Shown: positions 20,604-30,827 of the stretch, in pieces | How the letters are laid out: every line of letters begins with the position of its first letter | Position numbering within the stretch: position 1 is the stretch's first letter | Assembly (NCBI RefSeq): GCF_000192795.1 | Contig: NW_007360627.1 | Span: 21,263 to 85,262, forward strand | Direction of reading: 5' to 3' | DNA: 64,000 nucleotides | DNA from: Vavraia culicis subsp. floridensis | Taxonomy: Eukaryota > Microsporidia > Pleistophoridae | Notes under the pieces: generated by a model | Databases searched by the model: none | What the model was told of the DNA's origin: nothing | The model's input: only the letters and a program-made list of their open reading frames with translations | Program-made: the position numbers and the translations under genes

Positions 20604-21868
20604 TTGCTTGGTCAAAACATGGCAAACTATAATTATGTGCTGTGTTTGAAATGTTTATGCGATGAGAGAACGTATTTAACGAAAATGTGAATGGTGGGGT
20701 AAACGTTGATCGTGCTGCGTGGAAAGTAGCAGAGACTCACCTTTTCTTAGGTTGGTGTGGTAAAGGGCTTAACAAGAAAAGTAGGTGATAGTAGTACGGC
20801 TTAGGCGTGCTGTTGGGTATGGAGTGAATGCATAAATACCAAGTGCTGGTCAGTCCAGTGCACCAGAACAGTGCGTTATTTAGGTGCTGTGGTACGAAAA
20901 TATAAGCAAAAGTGCGTGTAAAGAAAGGAAAAGTATTTGATGCGTTTACAAGCCTTTAAAAATAAATGTGCAGCACAGCAAATATAGAGAAAGGATATTT
21001 GCAAAATAGGAGGTGTGCACAGTGCTACTGAAGAACTGAAGTAAAAAACGAATAGCACGGAGTGGTGAAGAGAAGAATTGTGAACGAGTGGTTTAAATGC
21101 TGGTTGGCAGCATGGTATAAATCATTTTGAGGTTACTTTCATCAAAAATGGTTTATTCATCGGCATAAGGAAAGGAACTAAATATTTTTAGTGAGAATTT
21201 CTTTTCTTCTCATAAATTAATTGCTTCTATGTGCCAATGTTTGGAGATAGTTCGCAAATGCAGTAATTTTATTTCCTTTGCAGGAAATAAAATGTTAATT
21301 AAAATACCACCATCATGAAGTAAAGCAAAGCATTTTAAGCACGTATTTACTGTGGATGAGGTGCGTAAAGCAATTTTAACACTTTTGAGCAAGCAATGTA
21401 GAAAATAAAGAATTTAAAGTATAAGATACGGGGACTCACGAAAAGGAACAGATTATTGAAACGGGCAGCAGTTCATGAACTAAAACATAATTTGGTACTA
21501 AAATACTTTTATCGCATCACGGTACGGCTACGTTCTGTAAGAAAAACAAATTCATTTTTCACTGCAAACGAAAAATTACCGCACGTTCTAACCAATGCGG
21601 TCCTTTCCAAGAAACTGCAACCGTGCACACACTTGCACTTTTACCTCTAGTTGAGTGCCGTGTTCTACACGCTGCTCAGTTTGGTTAGAGTAACCAAAGC
21701 AGCACCAAAATTAGTAATTGCACGCAATTACCGTGCCTGCACCCCAACAGTTCTATCAACACGCAGTTGCAAATCGTGAACATCCTCAGCGGTAAAGCTG
21801 TGCCATTTATAAATTATCAGTGCAATTTCTTAGCCCTTTTCATTTCCTACCCGCACTATTTTAGAGAC

Positions 21869-22045
21869 ATGCTCATTTTTTTTACGTTGCCACTTTTTAT
21901 TGTGCTGGCCGGCACAGAGCGAAAGGTAACACAGGCATACGACGAGTTTGTACCGCCATACGGCTCGCTAATTTACGGGTACAGCGATGGTCAGGTGGAG
22001 AAAAGCAGGATGGTATACGGCAGAGACATTGTTGTGAGGTATTAA
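21869..22045 (+). CDS. Possible small secreted peptide (58 aa)
   Basis: From the ATG at 21869 the frame encodes a clear signal-peptide-like start (MLIFFTLPLFIVLAG, with likely cleavage after VLA), followed by about 44 polar residues rich in Tyr and Gly. I recognise no family. A CCC lies about 20 bases upstream, farther than in the confident genes. It would suit a small secreted protein, or a one-pass membrane peptide if uncleaved. It could also be chance. Confidence 0.4.
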   Translation: MLIFFTLPLFIVLAGTERKVTQAYDEFVPPYGSLIYGYSDGQVEKSRMVYGRDIVVRY

Positions 22046-22046
22046 A

Positions 22047-22137
22047 CGTAGAGCTGCAGGGCAATTCAAATAAATCATTACTGCGCAGCATTTTCACCAA
22101 TTTATTGCCGTAGAGCTGCAGGGCAATTCAAATAAAT
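22047..22137. repeat. 29-bp direct repeat
   Basis: The same 29 bp, containing TAGAGCTGCAGGGCAATTC, occurs at 22047-22075 and 22109-22137, immediately after the stop of the small secreted-peptide frame. The first copy may be 3' UTR. No function is known. Confidence 0.85.
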
Positions 22138-22641
22138 TTACCGATACAAACACTAAACGAAAGTAAAATGATTGGCACGTTAAATTAATTACCATAGATG
22201 CGGTTCATTTCTTTTCGCTAGCACCCGTTGGTTTACCTCCTTCATCAACCGAACATGGTTAAAAATGCGTTTGTGGCTGGTGAACTGGAAACGCCCTCTT
22301 GCACGTAAAGCGCAGTTTAATAGAAATTAGCTTTTAGAGCCTGCATTGGGGGAGTGGTTGGAAAAGTAAAATGGTCGTACGAGGAGGTAAGCAAACTATT
22401 TTTAGTGGAAGAAAGGAAAGATTGGCGTGTTAAACAAAAATACGAACAAATACCGCTGGGTAGGCAGTGGGCCCTTGCTCCGTGTTGCAGACGGAAATAG
22501 CGCAGCAAGTGCGGCATAGCAGCAGGCACTACCGTTCGCAAAGAAGATGCTTTAATTGGCGCAAAAGCGTGGACAGCATTCGCAGATCTAAGCGATGGCT
22601 GGCATGCAACCAATCGCGGTGCAAGCCACACCCGTAACGGT

Positions 22642-22848
22642 CTACTCCGCATCCAAGTACCTGGCAACATCATCCGCATCAACCTTTACAAAAATGCAAT
22701 CTGCCTGTTCAACTAAAACATTGTTATCAGGAACGGTGAAACTGCAGTACAAATCATCGGACAGCTTTACGGTTGCTGAGCTGCAGAGTTTTTCTAGGCT
22801 TTTGGTGAGTTGCTTGGCGGAGGGCCGTACGTAATTTTTACGCAACAT
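22642..22848 (-). CDS. Small hypothetical protein (68 aa)
   Basis: From the ATG at 22848, with CCCC about 11 bases upstream, the frame encodes a 68-aa basic then acidic protein (N-terminus MLRKNYVRPSAKQL, C-terminus with VKVDADDVARYL). There is no signal peptide, membrane segment or family that I recognise. The frame extends further upstream to a non-ATG codon, but the CCC context favours this start. It is the downstream-most member of a run of minus-strand genes at 22.6-25.8 kb. Confidence 0.45.
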   Translation of the reverse strand: MLRKNYVRPSAKQLTKSLEKLCSSATVKLSDDLYCSFTVPDNNVLVEQADCIFVKVDADDVARYLDAE

Positions 22849-23224
22849 TTTTACCGGGGTGAAATCCTTTGAAGCAAAAATGAGTGTACGTTTCGTTTTG
22901 AATGGTTGATTGTTTGAGTAAACGTACGTTTTAGTTGGCAGCCCTGCACAGACACGCTCTTCTGATCTTTTGGTTGAATGTGCTTGTAGAACACGTTGAG
23001 AGGAGTGTGGCAGTTTGTGTGATGGCAATTGAACAGAGCTATAAAAACGCAAGGAAAAGCTGTGCAACAGAATAATATTTAGTGTACCGTACGGTAACAG
23101 CGAACCGAAGTGTTGAACAGCTGCGGTGCGTCTGATACGCTTGGGACATTGAAACGTATTTATTTAATTAAAAATATTATGCAGCATAGTTTTTACCATT
23201 GCTATATCACGCTTCCTCTTCATT
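22849..23224. other. Spacer
   Basis: Between the 68-aa ORF and the single-pass membrane protein gene. On the minus strand near 22880 it holds a half-copy of the dispersed motif (AAACGTACACTCA). Confidence 0.45.
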
Positions 23225-23611
23225 TCACGTTTTTAACACCTTCCTCCTCATTTCATGTTTTTCAACATCTTCTTCTACATCTTCTTCTACACCTTCCTCA
23301 ACACTTTCTTCTACACCTTCTTCAACACCTTCTTCTACACCTTCCTCCTCATCATCATCATCATTAAATTTAACCGTTAATCTCCGCCACACTATCGAAC
23401 AAGCCGCCACAGCAACAATACAAATAAACAGCAAAACAGCAATCACTAGATAAACATAATCACATCCTGCAAAAAATCTTTCTATCTTCTCATCGTATTT
23501 GGCAGTGCAATGAACGAATGACGTGACGCTGTGAAGTGGTAAAAGGTACTGCGGAATTGCTGCGCGCTGCATGGGCACACGTTGTAGGTCCTTTAACGTT
23601 TTGAAGTGCAT
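23225..23611 (-). CDS. Single-pass membrane protein with acidic GVEE repeat tail
   Basis: 128 aa. About 50 N-terminal residues without a clear cleavable signal are followed by one strong membrane span (VYLVIAVLLFICIVAVAACSIV), a short basic stop-transfer WRRLTVK, an Asp/Glu run and about eight copies of GVEE/DVEE. Topology with the acidic tail in the cytosol is inferred from the basic residues after the span. The start at 23611 has GGCCCAGCC just upstream, the CCC context seen in confident genes. I recognise no family. It belongs by architecture with the other single-pass proteins in the window. Confidence 0.62.
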   Translation of the reverse strand: MHFKTLKDLQRVPMQRAAIPQYLLPLHSVTSFVHCTAKYDEKIERFFAGCDYVYLVIAVLLFICIVAVAACSIVWRRLTVKFNDDDDEEEGVEEGVEEGVEESVEEGVEEDVEEDVEKHEMRRKVLKT

Positions 23612-24363
23612 GGCTGGGCCACTTTTTTATTTTTTTATTTTTATGGTAAATGCTCAACAAATCGGTAATTGGCACTGTCATAATCTTAAAATAGAAGACG
23701 GCTCAAAGAATTGAACCTGCTCGGTGTGTTGAAGATTGTGTGGAGGTCGTGAATGGATCAAAAGCATCTTCTGTTCACACATTTAGAAATTTAATGAGCT
23801 CGCAGACATTTTTGATCAAAACCAAGGAATAGCGGGGACGTTGCCTCGGCAAGAAATGTGGTAGAAACGTTGATGTAGTGTGAATATCAAATAAAGTTAC
23901 ATTTACTTGTCATTGTACCGTGTACGAAGGCAGTATGGATCAAGACAACCAACACTTCACAGCAATTACAATATTACGCCATTACTGCGGTGCACTGCCG
24001 GTAATGGTGACACGCCAAATATTTTTAGAAACACTCAGTCCAAGTAATTCCGGTATCCTCCAAAATAAATGTTTGCAACTGTTCAAATTGCTGCTCTCGG
24101 TGCAATTCAGTAGCAAATAATCCTTTGCATAGCAATAACGTAGTTGTGGGCCAGAAAAGCATGTTCTGGTGTGAAGAGGTAAATAAACGTACTCCAAAAA
24201 GAAATTAATTTGGAACAAATACGGCACTGCAAAACATTGAGTGGTAATTCCGATGAGACAGGCTTTAACTCACAGCGAACAATGCGTGAAACGCAGAAAA
24301 TGCTCCTGGTCATACACAGCGATTCACCATTAGAACAAAAGAATTAGCAAATTAATTTACTGC
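23612..24363. other. Spacer with one copy of the dispersed motif
   Basis: No gene seen. It contains the best match to the dispersed motif, at 24172-24192. Confidence 0.5.
24172..24192 (+). repeat. Dispersed intergenic motif, copy
   Basis: GAAGAGGTAAATAAACGTAC plus T, an exact match to the core shared with the copies at 28227, 41164, 42811 and 61286 (minus). Confidence 0.7.
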
Positions 24364-24798
24364 TCACTTATCATTGCAACTCTCATAATCACTCTCAGTG
24401 TCTTCATCACACCAATCAGCAAGAGACGTTGTAACATTAACAGGTTTACTGCACAGCGCACCACGTACTTGGTTATGATCGGAACTGTGCTCTTTACTCT
24501 CCTTCTGCCGAACCATGTCTTTGCTTTCATGTCTTGCACGACTCCTTTGCCTCTTATTCATCACATTTTCACATATTTTCATCAGGTAGTACACCGAGCA
24601 CCATAAGGCTGCGAACAACGCGCTAATGACCAAGAGAAATGTGCAAAAGTTCGTAGTATTGCCACTAAAATCAAATATTGACCATTTCTCTTCGTATTGC
24701 ATCGAAGGAGCCGAGAAATCACCAGCATAGCCATTTGTATGTTCACTGGGCCGAACATAGCTCTCTTCATCCAATTCCAACAGCTCAACATTCAACAT
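24364..24798 (-). CDS. Single-pass membrane protein (Cys/Trp juxtamembrane type)
   Basis: 144 aa. An acidic N-terminal region of about 55 residues contains one N-glycosylation sequon (NTT). A span follows (FCTFLLVISALFAALWCSVYYL), then a basic segment with KRQRSRAR and a hydrophilic tail ending in Asp/Glu/Ser. The span and its flank (ALFAALWCSVYYLMKICENVMN) resemble those of the protein at 53362-54345 (ALFSAVWCCLIFMVCCKCFRN), so the two may be paralogs. The start is an ATG at 24798; no CCC run is next to it. The function is unknown. Confidence 0.58.
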   Translation of the reverse strand: MLNVELLELDEESYVRPSEHTNGYAGDFSAPSMQYEEKWSIFDFSGNTTNFCTFLLVISALFAALWCSVYYLMKICENVMNKRQRSRARHESKDMVRQKESKEHSSDHNQVRGALCSKPVNVTTSLADWCDEDTESDYESCNDK

Positions 24799-25415
24799 AA
24801 ATGCTAAAATATGCTCACTTAAATACTTTTAGCATGCATTTGACACGTTCTTCTCTTAATTTTCACTAAATGAACGGTTCTTTCCCTTCAACTTTCTTCT
24901 CTTAATTTTTAATGGCTCGAAAGGGGCATTTCCAGCCTTTTTTTAAACGAAGTAATCTGCCTGGTCCTTGATCCTTCGGTATAGTCTCCTCAGTACGGTG
25001 GAGCAAAACTAAAAAATTTTATTACTGATGTACTGCGCAGAGCGTGCATTTACCGGTGTACGTGCACATCGTACTTTAAGCCAGCACACTTCCATTTACG
25101 TAACACGTCACGTTGCACTTTCTTAATTTTTGACGAAGCATTTTCTTTTTGAACCTGAGAGGCGTTTTGACAGCATGAGTGTTAAACCACTCTCAATTCT
25201 GATGAAAACTTTTTGTGCACCTGTGAGACACCTGCATATGCTACACCAGCAAATTACTGGGACGCATGCACCAATTCATATTTTATAGCCTAAGTCTTTC
25301 CCTAAATGCTACACCTAGTAAACACCTTTTACACGAGCCGTACACTCAGTCAATAACCTACTTTAATAACCAATCACATTCTACCATCCCTAGCTCATGG
25401 TGCACCACAACCAAA
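24799..25415. other. Spacer
   Basis: Between two same-strand membrane-protein genes. I see nothing beyond a GTACTTTAAG-like half-motif near 25070. Confidence 0.45.
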
Positions 25416-25817
25416 TCAAATCAAATACATTCTCTCTTCGCTCTCATCATCACAATCCACACCACTCTGCTCTTCTGAGCAGCTGTTACTTTGTTCCTGC
25501 TCCTCCTCTTTATTTTCATAGTTTCGATCAAAATAGAACGACAGCAGACAGGGCGTGCATGCAATGGCCAAAATAACGGCCCAGAACAACACACACGACA
25601 AAAAAATCCATAAATGTTCAATTACATGGTCAGACAGTGTTGTGTTGCCATTTTGAAAATCGTAAGAAGAACGGATAGATGAACCGTTGCTCTCTTCACT
25701 GTGCACGAATGCACTGCTAGTGGCAGTTTCTCTTTTACCATTAAGGCTGTCGTGCTGTTCCTTTACATCCTTTCACTCGTTTTTGACACTTTCCATAAAA
25801 ACGTGCTTGCTCGCCAT
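25416..25817 (-). pseudogene. Single-pass membrane protein with an in-frame TGA
   Basis: The open part encodes a Ser/Asn-rich N-terminal region with a sequon (NTT), one strong membrane span (IFLSCVLFWAVILAIACTPCLL) and an acidic Glu/Ser tail. No ATG lies in frame before the span. Upstream the frame runs back to a TGA at 25773-25775. Beyond that, in the same phase, an ATG at 25817 starts a 14-codon leader ending right at the TGA. So the gene is either a recent pseudogene, carries a sequencing error, starts at a non-ATG codon, or reads through TGA. Its architecture matches the neighbouring single-pass proteins at 23225 and 24364. Confidence 0.5.
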
Positions 25818-26972
25818 GCTGGAGTTACGTGGTTCAAATTTGAAGACCAGCAGCACAACCGGGCTTGTACGTCTTTACCGCGACAGATGATCATAGCCAC
25901 GCCGATACGGCACGTGTTAGAGGATGAAGAATGCAATACGTGAGGTATACGCCAATCAAACAGTGTTTGTCCAATTTAGGAGTGTTTACCACCTGTCAAC
26001 ACGAATTGACCTGTGCCCCGTTTTGTATGCTCAGCGGCATCAGCCGGTGTAGTGCTAAGAAAATGCGAAGGCGCCACAATTTCTTTTAGGCATCGCATCC
26101 AGGTAAAAATTCTTTTACGCCGTGATACGCCCAAGTAATTGTCAAATTGCGCCAATTTTACTCGCACCGAACAGCATCTTTCCCGTTATGAGCATGATCA
26201 CACAAACAGCGCTATTGCAGCGCATTCATTCCGTATCCGTGTGTTATCCTGCCACACTCGTTGAACTGCCGTACCGAATCTGCTCAGTGCGTATCATTGC
26301 CATAAAAGCTTCAGCATCACTGCCCGTCTTGCTGCCGTAAGATGCGGTAACCGCAAAACGTGCCGAGAACGCACCCGTTCGATTCAAGGCATCATAAAAT
26401 TAATTTAATGGTGGTTTGTTAGCTATTTGTGTGCATGTCGGTGTAATTTCAGCTTCGTGCTCTTTAACTTTGCTCTTCTACGGTAAATGCCAAAAATGGC
26501 TATAATAGGAAATAGGCTGTGCAGGTGTTACGCAAATAGAATGTGTGAGAAAAATATACTTTTAATGGCTGTACTGTTAATGACAGCCATAAATGTATAA
26601 TCGTGCACCACGTGGTACCACCATAACGAAGAACTGTGAATGTCACGGACTGCGCACTGAAAGGGCGCGGTGTAGAAAATACGAAATTAGAAACTGCTTT
26701 AGTTCTGATGAGAGCACTGGCAGTTTATGTATGAATGATTTGAATGATTCGTTAGAATGAACTGGATGTGCTCAAGCGTGCTCTTCATTGCACGTACATG
26801 TCATCAGCTAGGACGTCTTATTCTCATCTCATCGCCACTTCTCTCTAAACCGGTCAAAAACGCAGTTGCCGTACTGCCCACCACCTCTCAATTTTTAATA
26901 ACATCCACACAATTTTAAACAAAACACCACCCCCCCAGAAAAGTATCTCAAACAGTTTTTCATCAGCTCGCC
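25818..26972. other. Spacer upstream of phosphatidylserine synthase
   Basis: No gene seen. Near 26550 is a weak match to the dispersed motif (ATACTTTTAATGG). A CCCCCCC run lies about 35 bases before the next start. Confidence 0.5.
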
Positions 26973-28034
26973 ATGTCCATTCTAAGAAAAACCGTAAAAA
27001 CGGATAGAAAACTCATCGAGTTCTTTTCCAAGCCGCACACCCTTTCGCTCCTAGTTCTCCTCATATCCGTGCTGATATACCATGCATTCAACATGCCCAG
27101 CAATCCCTACAAGTCTGCGCTGTTCTCATCGTTCCTGGTGTTCAACGTGATCGGCATGCTGCAGTTTACCGACAGCATATTCAAGCGGCCCATCGCCATT
27201 CTGTGGCGCTGTGTAAAGGCAAGCAGCATATACTACCTGGTGATTCTCGTCCTTATGTTCTACTTTGAGAAGGAGGACATGCGCAGAGCGCTGAGCTACT
27301 TCTACACCGAGCTGAACGTTCCGCTGCCACAGCGCTCGTACGCTACGCATTGCGAGATCAACATGCGCAACGTGATCAACCAGATAGACGTGTTTGTGCC
27401 GCTGCACATTTTTGGATGGTTCTTCAAGACCCTTCTGCTCCGCGATCGCACGATATGCTGGATACTGAGCGTGCTCTTCGAGTTTGCGGAGTACTCACTT
27501 CAGCACCAGCTCGACAACTTTGCAGAGTGCTGGTGGGACCATTGGATCCTTGACGTGCTCACCTGCAATTTTCTGGGCATTGAGATGGGCATGCTGTTCA
27601 TCAAGCGGATGCGTGTAAAGCGCTACGAGTTTATAAAACTGTGCAACTCGTTGAAACGGTACGTCGCAATTATAACGCTCATTGCTTTTATCCTGGCGGC
27701 AGAGCTGAACGTGTTCTATCTCAAGTTTTTGCTGTACATCCCGACGGAGCACAACATCAATCTGTACAGGCTGCTCATTTTTGTGCCTGGCGGTGCACTG
27801 GCCGTGAGAGAGGCATTCGAGTACTACGCGACCAGTGAGAAGATTGTGCGTGGGCAGCTGTGGCTGTCAATGGCAATCGTGTGTGTGGAGACAATGGTGG
27901 TGGTTAAGTATTCGAGGGGAGTGTTTGTCAGGCCCTTTCCCAGAGTTGTCGTGATGGGATGGTGCGCGGGGATCTTCGTTATCGTTCTGGGCGGTCTTTT
28001 CTTCTTTTTAAAGAATAATAAAATTCGTGGTTGA
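26973..28034 (+). CDS. Phosphatidylserine synthase (base-exchange, PTDSS type)
   Basis: ER multi-pass enzyme of 353 aa that makes phosphatidylserine by exchanging serine for the head group of an existing phospholipid, as in animal PTDSS1/2. About eight to ten hydrophobic spans are visible. The signature lies at residues 181-196, DNFAECWWDHWILDVL, followed by CNFLGIEMGM, which matches the PTDSS family almost residue for residue. HIFGWFFK, RDRTICW and FEFAEYSLQHQL just before it are also family blocks. The C-terminal end is basic (KNNKIRG). Base exchange is unlike the CDP-DAG-dependent Cho1 route of yeast. The start at 26973 is the first Met; a CCCCCCC run lies about 35 bases upstream, a little farther than in other genes. 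Confidence 0.94.
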   Translation: MSILRKTVKTDRKLIEFFSKPHTLSLLVLLISVLIYHAFNMPSNPYKSALFSSFLVFNVIGMLQFTDSIFKRPIAILWRCVKASSIYYLVILVLMFYFEKEDMRRALSYFYTELNVPLPQRSYATHCEINMRNVINQIDVFVPLHIFGWFFKTLLLRDRTICWILSVLFEFAEYSLQHQLDNFAECWWDHWILDVLTCNFLGIEMGMLFIKRMRVKRYEFIKLCNSLKRYVAIITLIAFILAAELNVFYLKFLLYIPTEHNINLYRLLIFVPGGALAVREAFEYYATSEKIVRGQLWLSMAIVCVETMVVVKYSRGVFVRPFPRVVVMGWCAGIFVIVLGGLFFFLKNNKIRG

Positions 28035-28892
28035 GAGATGTTTTCCTGAAAGATGTTTGTCTACGCATGTGCACGCACAGAGCATGTTAAAAATAAATTT
28101 ACAGCCACGGCAGTTGGTGAATTTGGCCCATTTTTGATTGATTTGGTCATCGCTACGGTATCCTGAAATTTAAGAGAAACGGTGCTGGGTGTTCGGCAAC
28201 AGCGATTTTTGCTCAGGTGCTGTTGCACGAGGAGGTAACCAAGCGTACTTCCTGTGACAGACAAGGTTTGTCGCTTAGGAAGGGCACTTTGCTCAATGCT
28301 GACGCAAAAAAGTAATATTTTTGACAAGGATGGTGTTTTACTGTGGAGTTGGCGTGCCGTGGCGCTACCTCGAAATAGTAACGGTTTGTTGTACCATAGG
28401 AGGGACACCTACAGCAAAAAGGTTGTAGCATTTTATCTTAACGGCATTTGGTCGAGCAAACCATTTTATTTTATTGCAGAGCTCAGTTTCGAACCAAAAA
28501 ATTAGGCAGTGAATCCATAATATTCATTTAAAGGCTGCTATGGAAATTCTTAATCAGAGGAAGGAAATGAGAGTTGCTATCACGCGAGCTGAAAACCGAG
28601 GAGCATAGCTTTGGATGTGGTAAAGTGTTTTGTTGCAGTCTACGCACGTGCTGGTTCTTCAGAATTCTTATTAAGGCTGTCTCTCGCTGTGTGCTCACTT
28701 GCCTTGGGATATCTTTCACTAAACGAACGCATCGGAGAGGATCGCTGGACCATCTTGATACATGAACATAAAACATTTGCCTTTCAGCTTTATTGACTTT
28801 GTTTCTGCAAAACCGAAAATGTACCATCTCATCAGTTCCCTGCCAAACGGGTCATCTTTAAGTATTTTTAATTAATTAGCCCCTCACAATCG
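28035..28892. other. Spacer with a dispersed-motif copy
   Basis: No gene seen; short overlapping frames on both strands lack motifs. A motif copy lies at 28227-28249. Confidence 0.5.
28227..28249 (+). repeat. Dispersed intergenic motif, copy
   Basis: ACGAGGAGGTAACCAAGCGT followed by ACT; two or three mismatches to the core. Confidence 0.55.
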
Positions 28893-29210
28893 ATGTTGGC
28901 AGAAAAAAGCTACACCTCAAAAAAGAAGTACAAAGCATGCATGCTCTGTTCGGCGTTGATACCCATTCAAGAGCTGAAGAAAGAGGGCTGCAAGAACTGT
29001 AAGAACGCAAATAGCACCTCTTACAGTTACAAAGGGTTGATTGGTGTCCTAAAGAAGGGTGGATGGGTCGAGAAATGGCAGCGTATTGATGAATATGGCG
29101 AAGGATTGTACGCGATGACAGTTGAGGGAGATCCGGATGAAGAGGATGTGTGTGCGATTGAGGATGAGGGAAGGGCGTATTTTGACAGGAACGAATCGTT
29201 CAACATTTAA
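28893..29210 (+). CDS. Transcription elongation factor Spt4
   Basis: 105-aa nuclear protein, partner of Spt5 in the DSIF complex that keeps RNA polymerase processive. A four-cysteine zinc finger is formed by CMLC (about residues 16-19) and CKNC (about 33-36). The conserved core follows: GLIGVLKKGGWVEKWQRI and then GLYAMTVEG with DP after it, both diagnostic of Spt4. Length is normal for the family. The start has CCCC about 10 bases upstream. It is alone between spacers; a long minus-strand frame over it is a shadow. Confidence 0.95.
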   Translation: MLAEKSYTSKKKYKACMLCSALIPIQELKKEGCKNCKNANSTSYSYKGLIGVLKKGGWVEKWQRIDEYGEGLYAMTVEGDPDEEDVCAIEDEGRAYFDRNESFNI

Positions 29211-30224
29211 ATGGTATGTTACCAGGTTGCTTGGCTGTTCATATGAGGAGTTATACGCAAAAAATAAATTTGTTGTATTGAGCAGTTGGTCAATACGTGT
29301 TTGGCTCAATACGTCGATTAAACATGCGAAATATTTCCGTTTTACTAAACTTGTTGTTCCTATCACTGCCAAAAGCACTTGAACAGGTAACATTTCTATT
29401 TTTTCAACAGCAGCTTTGTTTGGTGCCACCTTGCGTTCACATATTCTGTTCAATACGCTTAGGGCCAATCCCAGTCATAGCCCTTAGCACCAACGGCCTA
29501 ATTTAACACGTGTTGAAATGTAGGATGGCCCGCGAACCCTTCTGAGAGGGCACTGGTATTTCCAATTGCTGCCAATCCTTCTTCAAAACCAGTTTACAAC
29601 ATGTTTAAAGATTAGAACGCTGATCTGCATCGCCATTTAACACTTCACAACGAATTACCGCATCCCGTTTCTTAAATAATCGCTTAGCCATACCAAACAC
29701 GGATAAGCCGTACAATGGCTTCACCAAAATTCATCCACAACCGTACTCAGGCCAACAAGGAAACTTCTTAAATGCATCTTCTGCCAGTACTCCTCTTTAA
29801 CGCGATGATACGTGCTTCTTGCACTTCCACAGCTTGTTCTACCTTTCGCAACATGCACCTTTTAACACGATATTTTGGTCTAATAAATTAACCATTGCTG
29901 TAAAACCTGTGAGCGTGCGCATTGATCATTCATCACATTGATAATTCAGTAACGGCACACGACACAGTTCGTGTTCATTGTTCCACTCTCTTCTGCAGTT
30001 CTGTTAAACACGTCTTAGCGTGCTCCACGCACAAGGCAATGCTCATCCTCATTTTTATAGCAGAACACTGCCGGAGCATAGAGCGTACAAAACAGAAATG
30101 TAAGCAAAAAATGGACGAAGAAAACACATGGGCCTTTTACAACCCGCACGCATCACCAATAACACCAGTGCGCCCCTCGTAAAACACTCACTCCGGGACA
30201 CTCCTCCTATAAAACGCTTTTTAA
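29211..30224. other. Spacer
   Basis: No gene that I can support. A 47-codon frame from the ATG at 30039 (+) begins with a short hydrophobic stretch (MLILIFIAEH) but has nothing else to recommend it. Confidence 0.5.
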
Positions 30225-30827
30225 TCACAGTAGCTTCTTCATTCTAAAGAACTTCTCGATTTTCTTCATTTGATACAAATTGACACCGACAAACACAACA
30301 AACGTGAGGAAGGAAAGGAACGTAACGGACGCAAACAGTGTCTTCTGCGATCTCATGATGGCAAACATCTTCTCCTTCTTCGCCTGTGTCCTCATAATAA
30401 CCTGGTGCAGCAGCTTCTCAAATTCAATGAGCTGCTTAATTGCCGGCTCGACCGCGTGTGACTTGGCCACATCCTTATCGAACGTGTTAAACTTCGAGTA
30501 AAACGATAGTTGCATTTTTCCGGGTTCGTACGGTATGTTTGGATCGATAGGAAGCAGCTCAATGTGAATCCTGAGGTTTTTAGGCTCGTCGTTCACAAAG
30601 CTGAAGTGCGTTCTTTCGTTCGGCGTGAGATTGGGTGAGTAGAAAAGCACGCGATCATCAGAGACCGATTCGATGGTAACCGTGTACTTGCAGTTGTTGC
30701 CCTGTGATGGCGAAAAGAATCCCTGCGTGATCTGGTTGGCCAGCAGACTGTGCATATACGTCTCCACATGCGTATTCTTGGGGAGTATGTGGACGAGTGC
30801 CGTGATACAGGAGAGGAAGACAAACAT
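30225..30827 (-). CDS. p24/emp24-family cargo receptor
   Basis: 200-aa type I membrane protein of the early secretory pathway. p24 proteins sort cargo, including GPI-anchored proteins, into COPII vesicles and recycle by COPI. The start at 30827 follows a CCCCACCCCC run and opens with a signal peptide (MFVFLSCITALVHI). A GOLD-like beta domain follows (about 20-120), then a helical region (LIEFEKLLHQVIMRTQ), one span (TLFASVTFLSFLTFVVFVGVN) and a short cytosolic tail with FF and KK (KFFRMKKLL), the classic COPII/COPI signals. In-frame codons upstream of 30827 would add 11 residues and spoil the signal peptide. The nearest neighbour on the same strand is Per1/PGAP3. Confidence 0.9.
   Translation of the reverse strand: MFVFLSCITALVHILPKNTHVETYMHSLLANQITQGFFSPSQGNNCKYTVTIESVSDDRVLFYSPNLTPNERTHFSFVNDEPKNLRIHIELLPIDPNIPYEPGKMQLSFYSKFNTFDKDVAKSHAVEPAIKQLIEFEKLLHQVIMRTQAKKEKMFAIMRSQKTLFASVTFLSFLTFVVFVGVNLYQMKKIEKFFRMKKLL

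Larger units (their letters stand above)
20340..21868. other. Spacer holding the tRNA gene
   Basis: Apart from tRNA-Val and its T-run I see no gene. Open frames here are short and lack motifs. Confidence 0.55.

Noticed and set aside
22317..22682. 121-codon minus frame overlapping the 68-aa ORF
   Set aside because: No motif; the 68-aa frame has the better start context.
25773..25775. TGA as selenocysteine or Trp codon
   Set aside because: Other genes in the window end in TGA and nothing shows a selenocysteine element; error or decay is simpler.
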